Positions 7,155-15,487 are shown, numbered from the stretch's first letter. The stretch: DNA of 64,000 nt from Saprospiraceae bacterium (GCA_016715985.1 JADJXD010000001.1:992001-1056000), one strand, 5' to 3'. Program-made: numbers and translations. The notes: generated by a model from the sequence alone, not told the origin.

Positions 7155-7754
7155 TTAAAACTTAACAGATAATCCCAATCCGACTAAGAGATAATTCAAA
7201 TCCACAGAATTAGTCACAGATTCGATTTTAAGATCTCTGCTTAAGGTTCTGTATCGCAGACTGGGTATTACTGACCATTTTTCTCCAAGTAGTATCGGCA
7301 ATCTACCTTCTACCTGCCAGCCAAAACCATGACCCGTGTCAGAAATGATTTCACTGCCTTGTTCGACTTCTATGTGATTGTACAATCCACCGGCTCTGAG
7401 TATGATATTCATTTTAGAATCTCCGATGGGGTGGATGAACTGAAGTCCGTAAGTATAACCTGTTTCTTCAAAGTCTAAAGCAGTATCGTTGATTTTCATA
7501 TCGGATGCAAATTTGTTCCAGCTCCATCCACCATATATCGCAAGATGGGGCATAAATCTATATGCAAATGTACCTTCAAAGCCAAATCCGGTATTGAGAC
7601 TGACATCACCCAGTTTTTCGGTAGGAACATTTACACCGGGACGTAACTCAAAACTCAATCGGCCCTGACCAAAAGCGATTTGTGAAAAACACATCATAGC
7701 AACCATAAATAATGATGCGATTGTTTTACTAAAAGAATTCATTTTTACTTTCAT
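7155..7754 (-). CDS. Outer-membrane beta-barrel protein
   Basis: 199 residues with a signal peptide of ~29 residues (hydrophobic core SLFMVAMMCFSQIAFG then Q). The mature part alternates short aromatic-ended strands and ends LLVGLGLSVKF, a terminal aromatic typical of barrels inserted by the BAM machinery. The size suggests an 8-stranded OmpA/OmpW-like barrel. A second in-frame ATG at 7742 is equally possible. It is monocistronic with its own terminator. Specific substrate or role is not visible. Confidence 0.75.
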   Translation of the reverse strand: MKVKMNSFSKTIASLFMVAMMCFSQIAFGQGRLSFELRPGVNVPTEKLGDVSLNTGFGFEGTFAYRFMPHLAIYGGWSWNKFASDMKINDTALDFEETGYTYGLQFIHPIGDSKMNIILRAGGLYNHIEVEQGSEIISDTGHGFGWQVEGRLPILLGEKWSVIPSLRYRTLSRDLKIESVTNSVDLNYLLVGLGLSVKF

Positions 7755-7887
7755 TTTAATAGTGATTTATCGTTAATTGCTGATACAAAATTATTGGATT
7801 TCATATCAATAATCCATGATAATCGTTAGCAATTCCTATGATTGTTATCATCACCGACACATGTGGCAGTTTCCGGCGACGACTTGT

Positions 7888-8226
7888 TTATTGTTCTTCA
7901 ATAATAGATTGCCCCTTGGATTTATCTCCGGATGTCCATTCCCAATTTTCGTGCAGTCTTATTTTTCCGTTCGGCAATATTTCAGGGATTGAAATACATA
8001 TTCCGGTCATAAGTTCTCCATGAATGTTTATCTGATGATATCTCATATTTATCTGACCTTCTTCATTCACGATTCCGATGAGATGTCCTTTTCGTATTTT
8101 GCCGCCGGAATATTCCGATGTCAGAATATTTCCCACTTGCTGATAAACAAATAATGTTTCTTGAGAAGTTTCGCCATTTTCGGTGTTGCTTACCGGTCGG
8201 AATGTTTTGTTATGGTAATCGATCAT
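7888..8226 (-). CDS. Conserved small protein (often misnamed N-acetylglutamate synthase)
   Basis: 112 residues, no signal peptide. The sequence (FRPVSNTENGETS, SEYSGGKIRKGHLIGIV, GKIRLHENWEWTSGD) matches a widespread bacterial family that is frequently labelled N-acetylglutamate synthase. It has no acetyltransferase (GNAT) fold features, so I do not adopt that name. It looks like a small all-beta cytosolic protein. No operon partner is evident. Confidence 0.7.
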   Translation of the reverse strand: MIDYHNKTFRPVSNTENGETSQETLFVYQQVGNILTSEYSGGKIRKGHLIGIVNEEGQINMRYHQINIHGELMTGICISIPEILPNGKIRLHENWEWTSGDKSKGQSIIEEQ

Positions 8227-8337
8227 TTGAAATCATTTTAGAAAAGAAATATTCATCAATAAGACCAAAAATAACAATTCTGATAAAATTCTCTTTACAT
8301 TTCCTCAATTACATTTTATCCTTAGGAATAAGGTTAA

Positions 8338-8796
8338 CTATTCTTCAGGAAGTGTTATTAATAACTGATGCTGACGACTCCCATCCTTGGGGCTGGATTC
8401 AAATAAAATGAGCATTAATGTGGAATTGCTGCGTTGTTTTTGAACATGAATCGGGAATTCAAATTTGCCCCATTCAGGTGCTCCGGCATCCGTCATCTGA
8501 AAACCTTTTTTTAGCTCATTATGTCCATCTTCTACGACCCAATTAAAATTTGCTTCAAAGATCTGACCCAGCCCACGTACCAAAAATGTGTCCTGACCGA
8601 TTCTTTCCACGGTTACATCCTTAAATCGCTGATTAGCGTATGTTTTGAGAGATGAAACTTCCGGCACTGCTTCTTTTGATACCTGAAGTGTGTCCGGGAT
8701 AGTCAATGATGTCTCCGGCTCTGTAGTTGTTGATTTTTGTTCTTTATTGTTGCATGCAAATAAGAGGAAGAATGATAGTAAAAATGAAAATTTCAT
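8338..8796 (-). CDS. Gmad2-domain lipoprotein
   Basis: 152 residues. The N-terminus is a lipoprotein signal (LSFFLLFAC, Cys near residue 15) followed by a low-complexity T/E/S linker. Residues 60-150 carry the Gmad2 immunoglobulin-like pattern (VRGLGQIFEANFNW, MTDAGAPEWGKFEF, LFESSPKDGSRQH), known from spore germination and envelope proteins. Cell-surface or periplasmic attachment is likely. The exact role is unknown. Confidence 0.75.
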   Translation of the reverse strand: MKFSFLLSFFLLFACNNKEQKSTTTEPETSLTIPDTLQVSKEAVPEVSSLKTYANQRFKDVTVERIGQDTFLVRGLGQIFEANFNWVVEDGHNELKKGFQMTDAGAPEWGKFEFPIHVQKQRSNSTLMLILFESSPKDGSRQHQLLITLPEE

Positions 8797-8823
8797 GCGT
8801 ATATTTTTTATGGTTATAAGCTT

Positions 8824-9258
8824 CTATTCTCTGCAGCCACATTGGTGATGCTCATTGACGTATTCCATTGATTCTGTGCAGAGTTTCTGTAAAGTTGGAA
8901 TATCGATGTCCGAAAGTTTTTTTACATAAATACACGCTTTGCTCATTTTAAATTTCCCCAGGTTTCCTATAATTTTTTCACTTTCTTCTGTCGGAGAAAA
9001 AACGTATAATGAAAAAGCTGCTTTACGGGGAGAAAAACCAATAATAGGTGCATTGCCTTCGTGTCCGCTTGCGTATTTGTAATGATAATTTCCGAATCCA
9101 ATGATAGTAGGTCCCCACATGATGGGTTCAAATCCTGACCATTCACTCATTAACTCAATCAGACGAAAACTGTCCGCTTTCTTTTGGTCACTGTCCACAT
9201 ATGAGTTGATAAAATCAGTGACATCGACTGTTGTGTAGGTTGTCTTGTTTGTTGCCAT
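8824..9258 (-). CDS. DUF1801 (YdhG-like) family protein
   Basis: 144 residues, cytosolic. Family hallmarks are the helical start with DFINSYVDSDQKKAD, then EPIMWGPTIIGFG, YHYKYASGHEG and IGFSPRKAAFSLYV. DUF1801 proteins have an iron chaperone-like (frataxin-like) fold; a biochemical function is not established for this subfamily. The C-terminus HHQCGCRE is Cys-rich. It stands alone, about 30 bp upstream of the Gmad2 gene on the same strand, so co-transcription is possible. Confidence 0.8.
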   Translation of the reverse strand: MATNKTTYTTVDVTDFINSYVDSDQKKADSFRLIELMSEWSGFEPIMWGPTIIGFGNYHYKYASGHEGNAPIIGFSPRKAAFSLYVFSPTEESEKIIGNLGKFKMSKACIYVKKLSDIDIPTLQKLCTESMEYVNEHHQCGCRE

Positions 9259-9538
9259 AATTTATTAATTCATTTTCCTATCAAACAAAGATATAAAGAA
9301 TTTGGATGCGGATGAAAATTAGTTCAAATGTATGTGAATAAAGGAATACACTTTGTCATTTGCTATTTTCAACTTGCCAAAAATTTAGATTGTCATTTTT
9401 TTTTTCTGGTTTAAAGCCATTATTCATTACAATTATTTTTTTTTGAAATGTGTTTGTTTTTTAAAATGACGTATTATGTTTCATTATTGTATTACTAAAG
9501 TATAAAAAGTTCCGGATTTAACTGTCATCCTTCTTCAT

Positions 9539-9886
9539 TCACGGATTGTTTTTCAAAAAATCTCCATCTATGATAAAAAGTTTAACGCCATGTTCAGAAA
9601 ACGAGCGATGCGAACTAAGCTCGTCTGAAACCACAAACGTATCCCCTTTTGCCATTTTAAATTTCTCCCCGGTTTTTAATTCGCTGACAAATTCTCCTTC
9701 GAGACAATGGACGATGTGTCCTTTCTGACACCAATGGTCTGCCAGGTAATTTGCTGAATATTCTACCATCCGTATCCTTAGTCCTTCAAATTGAATTGTT
9801 TTCCAGATGGCTACTCCATTTTCTCCTTCATATTCAATTTTTTCAATGGACGTCCAGTCTATGGTTTGAAAGGGTATGTTGGTCAT
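9539..9886 (-). CDS. DHCW-motif cupin-fold protein
   Basis: 115 residues. A single cupin barrel: ADHWCQKGHIVHCLEGEF near residues 49-66 holds the conserved D-H-x-C/W metal-site motif, and GDTFVVSDELSSH near 80-92 is the second cupin motif with its His. The small size and single domain fit the DHCW cupin family found in many bacteria. Substrate unknown. Confidence 0.8.
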   Translation of the reverse strand: MTNIPFQTIDWTSIEKIEYEGENGVAIWKTIQFEGLRIRMVEYSANYLADHWCQKGHIVHCLEGEFVSELKTGEKFKMAKGDTFVVSDELSSHRSFSEHGVKLFIIDGDFLKNNP

Positions 9887-10043
9887 TGGTTTTGTGGATT
9901 TAATTTTTGTTTTGTGGTTAAAAATTATACTTTATAGTGTAATTGTCATGACAAACCTGATATTTCAGATATCAAACATCATTGATAACGGTGCATTGGC
10001 AAAAAAAATGGCTCTTTTGGTTCGTTGTTCACTGGCTTCATTT

Positions 10044-10475
10044 CTAATCTTTCTTTTTATCATTTAGTAAGCTCAAAACTAAATTCGCCATGAAAATCAA
10101 CTGACTTAAAACAGCAGTCAAAATTAATACAAACATGATTAGATTTACAGTTTTAAATGTCTCAAAGTCTCCTTCAATTATTCTCTTGAATATTAACCCA
10201 GTAAATACGATTAGGACAAATGTCGAAATCGTAATGCCTACATGGATTGCAGTCATCCAATGGACTAGTCTTTTGTTATTCATTAGCCAATAGATAAATC
10301 CAATTATTCCTAAGAATATTGAGAACAAAATTCCAATATGAAATAAATCAATCACAAAATATGTATCATGCAATTGAATATCAACTGTTTTGTTTAACCC
10401 AATAATGGACAACCCGATTAGCACTGGAATTGAATACCAGAATATTTTATACGGTCTATGTACTATTGAATTCAT
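10044..10475 (-). CDS. Four-helix membrane protein with oxidase-like HDTYFV motif
   Basis: 143 residues with four predicted transmembrane segments (about 12-28, 46-64, 72-92, 110-135). The stretch VDIQLHDTYFVI resembles the HDTYFV segment of haem-copper oxidase subunit I, but the other metal ligands are absent. It is therefore not an oxidase subunit. It lies immediately downstream (minus strand) of the promoter in repeat copy 1 and so is probably expressed from it. Confidence 0.6.
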   Translation of the reverse strand: MNSIVHRPYKIFWYSIPVLIGLSIIGLNKTVDIQLHDTYFVIDLFHIGILFSIFLGIIGFIYWLMNNKRLVHWMTAIHVGITISTFVLIVFTGLIFKRIIEGDFETFKTVNLIMFVLILTAVLSQLIFMANLVLSLLNDKKKD

Positions 10476-10571
10476 TTATCGTTTACCTATATCTTAATTA
10501 CACAACATAGAAAGCTTAGAAAAAATCTTTCTATTATTTTTTATTTCTTTTTCATCAAATAATTCAGTCAT

Positions 10572-10727
10572 TTCGAACCTTCGTAAGTATTTACAAATGT
10601 ACACACTGATTTTCAGATAAACAAGGCATTCACATGACTTTTTCACCGGTATCCGGACAACTGATAAAAGTGATCATCGCATGTCCATAGGAAATGACGA
10701 ACGCTTAATTGTTAGCGCCTGGCATTT
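10572..10727 (-). repeat. Promoter-bearing cassette repeat, copy 1
   Basis: Minus strand: starts in GCGCTAACAATTAA, inside the Fic stop region, contains TTGTCCGGATACCGGTGAAA and CCTTGTTTATCTGAAAATCA, then a promoter and CTTACGAAGG. About 150 bp, strongly similar to copies at 11940-12112 and 15341-15484. The 3' GTTAT box present in copies 2-4 is absent here. GTCATTTC near the start can pair with GAAATGAC near the end. Confidence 0.72.
10594..10624 (-). promoter_or_regulatory. Promoter in repeat copy 1 (TTG-N20-TACATTTG)
   Basis: Minus strand TTG at 10624-10622, 20 nt, TACATTTG at 10601-10594. This fits the Bacteroidota housekeeping promoter (TTG, then TAnnTTTG about 20 nt later). It points toward the membrane-protein gene starting at 10475. 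Confidence 0.6.
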
Positions 10728-11826
10728 CTTTAAGTTCATAATTTGTGCTTCGTCCACCGCTTGATTCTTTTTGTAAGATATCCTTCTTTATTAAATCCTG
10801 AATATCCCGAAGAGCTGTATCTTGTGAACAATTGTTAATTTTTCCCCATTTCGAGGTTGTTAACTTTCCGTCAAATCCATCAAGTAGTCTGTTTATTATT
10901 TTTTGTTGCCTATCATTAAAAATTGTGGTGGAATGTATTTTCCAAAATTTTGCTTTATGAAGTATTTTCGATAAAGTCCAATCTGTGGAGTCAATAGCAT
11001 TGATTAAACATTGCAAAAACCATAAAATCCATTCTGTTATATCTGAATTTCCTTTTTGTGTTTTTTCAAGTTTTTCATAATACAGTTTTCTTTCAACTCT
11101 AATTTGTGCAGACATACTGTAAAACCGTCTGGTACTATTATCAGAACGTGCCAATGTCATATCTGTAATTGCTCTTGCAATTCGTCCGTTTCCATCGTCA
11201 AATGGATGAATGGTCACGAACCATAAATGAGCAATAGCCGCTTTAAGAACCAAATCTGTTTCATGCTCGTTTTCAAACCAGTCTAAGAATTTTTTTATTT
11301 CTGTTTCTATCCTGTCCGAACCTGGTGCTTGAAAGTGAACTTTTTCATTTCCCAAAGGTCCCGATACAACTTGCATTGGACCAGTTGTGTCTTTTCTCCA
11401 GTCTGCAACAGTAATTTTATAAAGATTACTCCAACCTGACGGGAACAACGCTGCATGCCAACCAAACAATCTGTCTTTAGTCAAAGGCAAATCATACCTT
11501 TGTGTTGCGTCAAGCATCATTTCAACTATTCCGTCAACATGGCGTTCCGAATCTACCGCTCCGGCTATATCGATTCCAAGTTTACTAGCAATTGAAGAAC
11601 GTACTTGTTCTACATCCAAATATTCACCTTCAATTTCAGATGACTTTATAACATCTAAGGTAAGCGTGTTCAAAACCGCTTCATTTTGCAAATCAAAGCC
11701 TAACGATTCCATTTTCCCAAGAAGTCTGCCCTGTTGATTTCTGGCTTCACCAAGTTTTATCATCACTTTCTTATTGTCCCAAGTGAAGTCAGTCCAGTTC
11801 TCTTTATCGTGTATGTAAATCTTCAT
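10705..11826 (-). CDS. Fic-family protein with DUF4172 N-terminus and winged helix
   Basis: 373 residues from the ATG at 11826; the frame is open to a start at 11847, but that would place a conserved operator inside the gene. The N-terminal ~80 residues (IYIHDKENWTDFTWD) are DUF4172. The Fic core holds HPFDDGNGRIARAI near residue 208, the complete catalytic HPFxxGNGR loop, so AMP-transfer (or another nucleotidyl transfer) is possible. The C-terminus is a winged helix (TALRDIQDLIKKDIL). An inhibitory helix motif is not obvious; residues SSEIEGE near 60 resemble the inhibitory (S/T)xxxE(G/N) motif of class II Fic proteins. The last codons GANN-stop lie inside the following repeat, as in integron cassettes. 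Confidence 0.85.
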   Translation of the reverse strand: MKIYIHDKENWTDFTWDNKKVMIKLGEARNQQGRLLGKMESLGFDLQNEAVLNTLTLDVIKSSEIEGEYLDVEQVRSSIASKLGIDIAGAVDSERHVDGIVEMMLDATQRYDLPLTKDRLFGWHAALFPSGWSNLYKITVADWRKDTTGPMQVVSGPLGNEKVHFQAPGSDRIETEIKKFLDWFENEHETDLVLKAAIAHLWFVTIHPFDDGNGRIARAITDMTLARSDNSTRRFYSMSAQIRVERKLYYEKLEKTQKGNSDITEWILWFLQCLINAIDSTDWTLSKILHKAKFWKIHSTTIFNDRQQKIINRLLDGFDGKLTTSKWGKINNCSQDTALRDIQDLIKKDILQKESSGGRSTNYELKEMPGANN

Positions 11827-11921
11827 TCTCCGCAAATTATGCGACAAATATAAACTTTATTCTCCGCAAACATACCTTTCTCCGCAAATTATACTTAGAT
11901 TATTGCTCTTAATCTCCGCAA
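11827..11921 (-). promoter_or_regulatory. Four TTGCGGAGA operator-like repeats upstream of fic
   Basis: On the plus strand TCTCCGCAA occurs at 11827-11835, 11861-11869, 11879-11887 and 11913-11921, with start-to-start spacing 34, 18 and 34 bp. Two copies continue AATTAT. The symmetric spacing right at the start codon suggests binding sites for a dimeric regulator, most simply the Fic winged helix itself (inference). Confidence 0.6.
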
Positions 11922-11939
11922 TGTCTCTTTTTTTCTGCT

Positions 11940-12112
11940 TGGTGATAACATTTGTCCTTAGACCATAAACCTTCGTAAGTATTTACAAATGTACACACTG
12001 ATTTTCATAAAAACAAGGCATTGTCGTGACTTTTTCACCGATATTCGGACAACTAAGAACAGTGATCACCGCATTTCCGCAGTAAACGATGAAAGCTGGG
12101 TTGTTATGGCTA
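11940..12112 (-). repeat. Promoter-bearing cassette repeat, copy 2 (with full attC-like ends)
   Basis: Minus strand begins CCATAACAACCCAGC directly after the stop of the lipoprotein gene and ends GGACAAATGTTATCACC before fic. The central part (TTGTCCGAATATCGGTGAAAAAGTCACG...AATGCC...CAGTGTGTACATTTGTAAATACTTACGAAGG; given in pieces) matches copies 1 and 3. Outer ATAAC and GTTAT boxes are as in the compact attC-like sites, so this may be a long attC or an attC fused to a promoter. Confidence 0.7.
11986..12016 (-). promoter_or_regulatory. Promoter in repeat copy 2
   Basis: Minus strand TTG (12016-12014), 20-nt spacer, TACATTTG (11993-11986). Same layout as the other three copies; reads toward fic. 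Confidence 0.6.
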
Positions 12113-12664
12113 GTATTTCTTTCTGTCATAGTTAATTATAACTTCAATTTTCGGTGTCCATTCAAGTCCACCTATATTATACATTTTTGAGTCAAACATT
12201 ATGAGCGAATGTCCATTATAAACAAAAGTGTCGTCCCGAAATTTCATTTTTTTTCTTTCTTCATTGTCAACGTGTGGAATGTCATACTCTGCGACAAACA
12301 CTTTATTTCCTTCAATTTTGTATGTCATTTCATAGTCTTCTTCCATTTCGCAATTGTAACTGATTCCTTTACCGTTTTCTTGAAATTTTAAATACGATTC
12401 ACAGTTGTCAAATGGTCTATAAATCCATTGATTATTCACTAAAAAGTCAAGCGAGATTGTCTCTATAATGATTGTGTCTAATATGGACTTAAACAATTCT
12501 TGTCTAATCTTCTTTTCAGTTTCTTGGTCTGCATTTTTTTCTGTCAACTGTAATTCAGTTTGATTTATTTCAGAATTATTTGTTTGCTGTTCATTTTATC
12601 TTGTTTGTTGTCTACAAGAGTTCAAAAATGTCAATGCAATTATTGTCAGTATTGTTGTCTTCAT
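12110..12664 (-). pseudogene. Lipoprotein gene interrupted by an in-frame stop
   Basis: The ATG at 12664 starts a classic lipoprotein signal (MKTTILTIIALTFLNSC, Cys at 17). The same frame meets a TAA at 12598-12596, codon 23, then continues open to the stop at 12110 without any shift (185 codons in all). The downstream portion (acidic, with YEMTYKIEGNKVFVAEYD and NIGGLEWTP) looks like an intact beta-rich domain. The only downstream start in frame is TTG at 12547. A C-to-T change of a CAA codon would explain it, or a base-call error. The ATG lies 9 nt after an attC-like 3' box. Family unknown. Confidence 0.7.
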
Positions 12665-12671
12665 AATATTA

Positions 12672-12738
12672 GCCATAACGGTTTGTACTGACGATGTGCC
12701 GACGATAGGAGGCATATCCGTTCAGTACTTTGTTATGC
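12672..12738 (-). repeat. attC-like imperfect palindrome (compact, best example)
   Basis: Minus strand: GCATAACAAAGTACTGAACGGATATGCC, a 13-nt loop, GGCACATCGTCAGTACAAACCGTTATGGC. Arms GTACTGAACGGATATGCC and GTACTGACGATGTGCC pair with bulged bases. 5' box ATAAC, 3' box GTTATGG. Length 67 nt, well inside the attC size range. It separates the immunity gene stop from the lipoprotein start. Confidence 0.78.
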
Positions 12739-12746
12739 AACGTATA

Positions 12747-13322
12747 TTATTCATCGATCCCTAGCAAATATTTATAAAAAATATTACTTTCGTTTTCGCC
12801 CGACAGATTTACAAGTTTATTTAATAATTCTATATTAGTTAGTGTACGATTAATATTGTTATTAGCCAATTCATACATACAATCTAAAAATGATTCTGGT
12901 GTATTTGAAATTTTACTAAGTATTTCATGTGTATCATAATCAATCCAAAAAACTTTATTTGCTTCATTATAACAAAGATAACTATCTAAAGTCCCAAAAA
13001 CATATAATTCTTCATTAAGTACTAATATTTCACTTAGGAACGAGATGCCACAAAGTATCCGATCAATACTAAATAAATTGTATTCACTAATTAAAACATC
13101 GATTTCATTAACATATGGGTTTGAATTATCATTTTTTAATTTATGAGTGATATTACAACCTATTAAATATTCTCTTTTTATAAATTCATCAGAAATTTGA
13201 TTGTCTGATAGGTCAGGAAATTCAATCTTAAGGTTGTCTAAAGTATTATCTTTTAAAAATATTGAAGGATCAAAATTTATTTTTAATAAATTTATATTTT
13301 TAACAAAATCAAGTGCTTTCAT
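12747..13322 (-). CDS. SUKH/SMI1-KNR4-like immunity protein
   Basis: 191 residues, cytosolic, acidic. The stretch YVFGTLDSYLCYNEANKVFWID followed (after a gap) by SFLDCMYEL (quoted in parts) resembles the core of SUKH-superfamily immunity proteins (Fgt...g..V.wid...SF..fl). It follows the predicted secreted nuclease by 20 nt on the same strand, the usual toxin-then-immunity order. It should neutralise that toxin. The family call is by pattern only. Confidence 0.6.
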   Translation of the reverse strand: MKALDFVKNINLLKINFDPSIFLKDNTLDNLKIEFPDLSDNQISDEFIKREYLIGCNITHKLKNDNSNPYVNEIDVLISEYNLFSIDRILCGISFLSEILVLNEELYVFGTLDSYLCYNEANKVFWIDYDTHEILSKISNTPESFLDCMYELANNNINRTLTNIELLNKLVNLSGENESNIFYKYLLGIDE

Positions 13323-13342
13323 CTCTGCCTAACTTTTATTAA

Positions 13343-15286
13343 TTATCCCTGCGTTCTATTAAATTCAATACAATCTTCATGATCATCAATAAAACATTTT
13401 GTAATAATCATATGTGTTTTCTTGTCTTTAGTTGTATAAATATATCCTTCAAAGCCTATTCCAATACCTTCAAATTTTTTTAATTCTTCGTCCCAAGCGC
13501 AATCAATATAACCTTTCCACCAAGCACATCTTGTCCAGTCTTTATGTTTACCGCCCTTTGGAGGTACATCAAAAAGTGCTTCATTATAAAATAATACATA
13601 CCACTTTGACATAGGATTATATTTCAAGTGCCCAATTTTTGCAGGACCAAACCAATTTACTATATTATTTGGGTCTCCAGTAAATAATCCTGATAAATTT
13701 AGAAACAAACCACATACTGCCATTCCTTGATTTAAACTATTTATTTTTTGCCTAATGGCTGCCAATTTTTGTGCCTTTGTAAAATTCTTTTCCTTTTTCG
13801 TCAAGTAATGAATATATTTAGAATACTGTGTATGTGCACCTTCAGGAATTGCAACACACTTTTTGCCATGATCTATATGGTGGTGAATTAACTTTTGTCT
13901 AACAGGCTGCCCATTTTCATACAAAATATTTCCACTTGCATCTTTTTTAAACTCAAACTCAATATGGCTGGGGTTTTTAGACAGCCATGTTTGATCTACT
14001 CTTGGGGCTTCATTATTCTGAATTCTAATAATATTTTCTTGAGACCACATAGACTTGTCTTGCATTGTTAGTCTTTCCTTAAAGAACCATCTACCATTTC
14101 GTTGTACACCTAAACTATTTTTAGGCGATGATTCAGGAGCTTTAGACATATCAATTTTGGGTTGATAATTCCATAGGTTATCGGCAATATTTTGAGGTGT
14201 TACAGGATCAATTCCACCATCAACGTTTGCAAAAAAGTCGCTAATTTCAGACGAAAGATCATTTCCTGTTGTAAACGTTATTCCTGTTAAATTAAGCTTT
14301 TTGTATACGAAAGAAGTTAAAGCAAAATTAATCCCTTGATCAAAAGCTGTATCGTCTTGTGAAATAATTTTAATTTTCTCCTTAGAGATTGAATAGTTAC
14401 TTTCGTTTTCATCTAAATGTATCCATATATTATACTTATGGCTTGCAAGTGCTTCCAATTCCCTTGTTTGTAATTGACAAAAATTGAAATTGGATGTTAC
14501 AATTAGTCCTAAATCAACATTAGCGTTAAGTTCATTAACAAAGGAATTTAAATACTCACCAAGTAATATTGAATTTCCACCAACTAAAACTCTTCGGTTA
14601 GATATATCATTAACTACTGAATTTTGGAATGTTAAATTTTGTCCGAATACGGGTTGTTCTAAATTAATAAATAATTCATCAAACCCGGACGCTACCATAT
14701 AATCAGATATACTTTCAGCTTCACATTGACTGCAAATATTTCTATTTCCAGGTTGACAACAATTTTTTATATCAACAATAATAGACTGTAGCTTCACTAT
14801 TCCTTCTTTTTCTGCATTTGAATACTCGAATGGTGATTTATGCAAATTATAATATGTATTTACTGCATTTTCTACTCTATATTTTATTGCAGCTCTATTC
14901 ACATCAGACAGACAACTAAAATTTCCTGTAGATGGTAAGCTAATTTCAACCCATATTCTTGAGTTACCTTTACTATCTTCATTTTGACGGCCGAACAGTA
15001 AATAATAGGGTGTGGTTGACTTTGCATCATTAATTGCAATTTGCCAAGCTGCCTGAAATCCACCTTGCATAAACTCATTTTGAGAATAGAAACCAAAGTG
15101 ATACACTTTAAATTGATTTTGAAACTCAGTTGGCATTTCATTTATTAATGAACATGCCAATGGCTCCAAAATTGATTCATACTCTGAAGTTGGGAAACCT
15201 GTTAAATCAGCTACAACTTTATAACAATTTTGTCCTGTTAAAAATGTCGAGATTAACAAAATAATTACAAAAAAGAGATTTTTCAT
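13343..15286 (-). CDS. Secreted polymorphic toxin with C-terminal HNH/Endo VII-like nuclease
   Basis: 647 residues from the ATG at 15286 (in-frame TTG at 15313 rejected). A signal peptide of ~20 residues (FFVIILLISTFLTG) is followed by a ~370-residue region without known motifs, including paired cysteines (NCCQPG, CSQCEAE). From about residue 380 a linker leads to a domain with VDQTWLSKN, IEFEFKKDASGN and RQKLIHHHIDHG, then IPEGAHTQYSKYIHY, the L-x-HH...H pattern of the LHH/WHH group of HNH/Endo VII toxins. A further Trp-rich tail follows. The export route is not evident: no T9SS tail, Rhs or PAAR motif. Immunity gene downstream. Transcribed from repeat copy 3. Confidence 0.65.
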   Translation of the reverse strand: MKNLFFVIILLISTFLTGQNCYKVVADLTGFPTSEYESILEPLACSLINEMPTEFQNQFKVYHFGFYSQNEFMQGGFQAAWQIAINDAKSTTPYYLLFGRQNEDSKGNSRIWVEISLPSTGNFSCLSDVNRAAIKYRVENAVNTYYNLHKSPFEYSNAEKEGIVKLQSIIVDIKNCCQPGNRNICSQCEAESISDYMVASGFDELFINLEQPVFGQNLTFQNSVVNDISNRRVLVGGNSILLGEYLNSFVNELNANVDLGLIVTSNFNFCQLQTRELEALASHKYNIWIHLDENESNYSISKEKIKIISQDDTAFDQGINFALTSFVYKKLNLTGITFTTGNDLSSEISDFFANVDGGIDPVTPQNIADNLWNYQPKIDMSKAPESSPKNSLGVQRNGRWFFKERLTMQDKSMWSQENIIRIQNNEAPRVDQTWLSKNPSHIEFEFKKDASGNILYENGQPVRQKLIHHHIDHGKKCVAIPEGAHTQYSKYIHYLTKKEKNFTKAQKLAAIRQKINSLNQGMAVCGLFLNLSGLFTGDPNNIVNWFGPAKIGHLKYNPMSKWYVLFYNEALFDVPPKGGKHKDWTRCAWWKGYIDCAWDEELKKFEGIGIGFEGYIYTTKDKKTHMIITKCFIDDHEDCIEFNRTQG

Positions 15287-15340
15287 TTTAAAATGTTTTT
15301 GATAAAAATACAAAGATATTATTTATTTTATTAATATGTT

Positions 15341-15484
15341 GCATAACAATTGTACTTACGCCATAAACCTTCGTAAGTATTTACAAATGTACACACTGGT
15401 TTTCAGATAGACAAGGCATTCACATGACTATTTTCACCATTTCCCCCGGAAATTACGAGTGCATAGTTGCTGGTGGTTGGGCTT
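15341..15484 (-). repeat. Promoter-bearing cassette repeat, copy 3
   Basis: Minus strand starts shortly after the methyltransferase stop (CCACCAGCAACTATGC), holds CCCCGGAAAT-type inverted bases, GGTGAAAATAGTCATGTG, AATGCCTTGTCTATCTG, then CTTACGAAGGTTTATGG and ends ATTGTTATGC. Near-identical to copies 1, 2 and 4 over its last 80 nt. Confidence 0.72.
15384..15414 (-). promoter_or_regulatory. Promoter in repeat copy 3
   Basis: Minus strand TTG (15414-15412), 20-nt spacer, TACATTTG (15391-15384), pointing into the toxin-immunity pair. Confidence 0.62.
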
Positions 15485-15487
15485 CGG

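Noticed and set aside
7888..8226. N-acetylglutamate synthase
   Set aside because: The name often attached to this family is not supported: no GNAT motif or acetyl-CoA binding loop, and only 112 residues.
10044..10475. Cytochrome oxidase subunit I fragment
   Set aside because: Only the HDTYFV segment is similar; haem and copper ligands are absent and the helix number is wrong.
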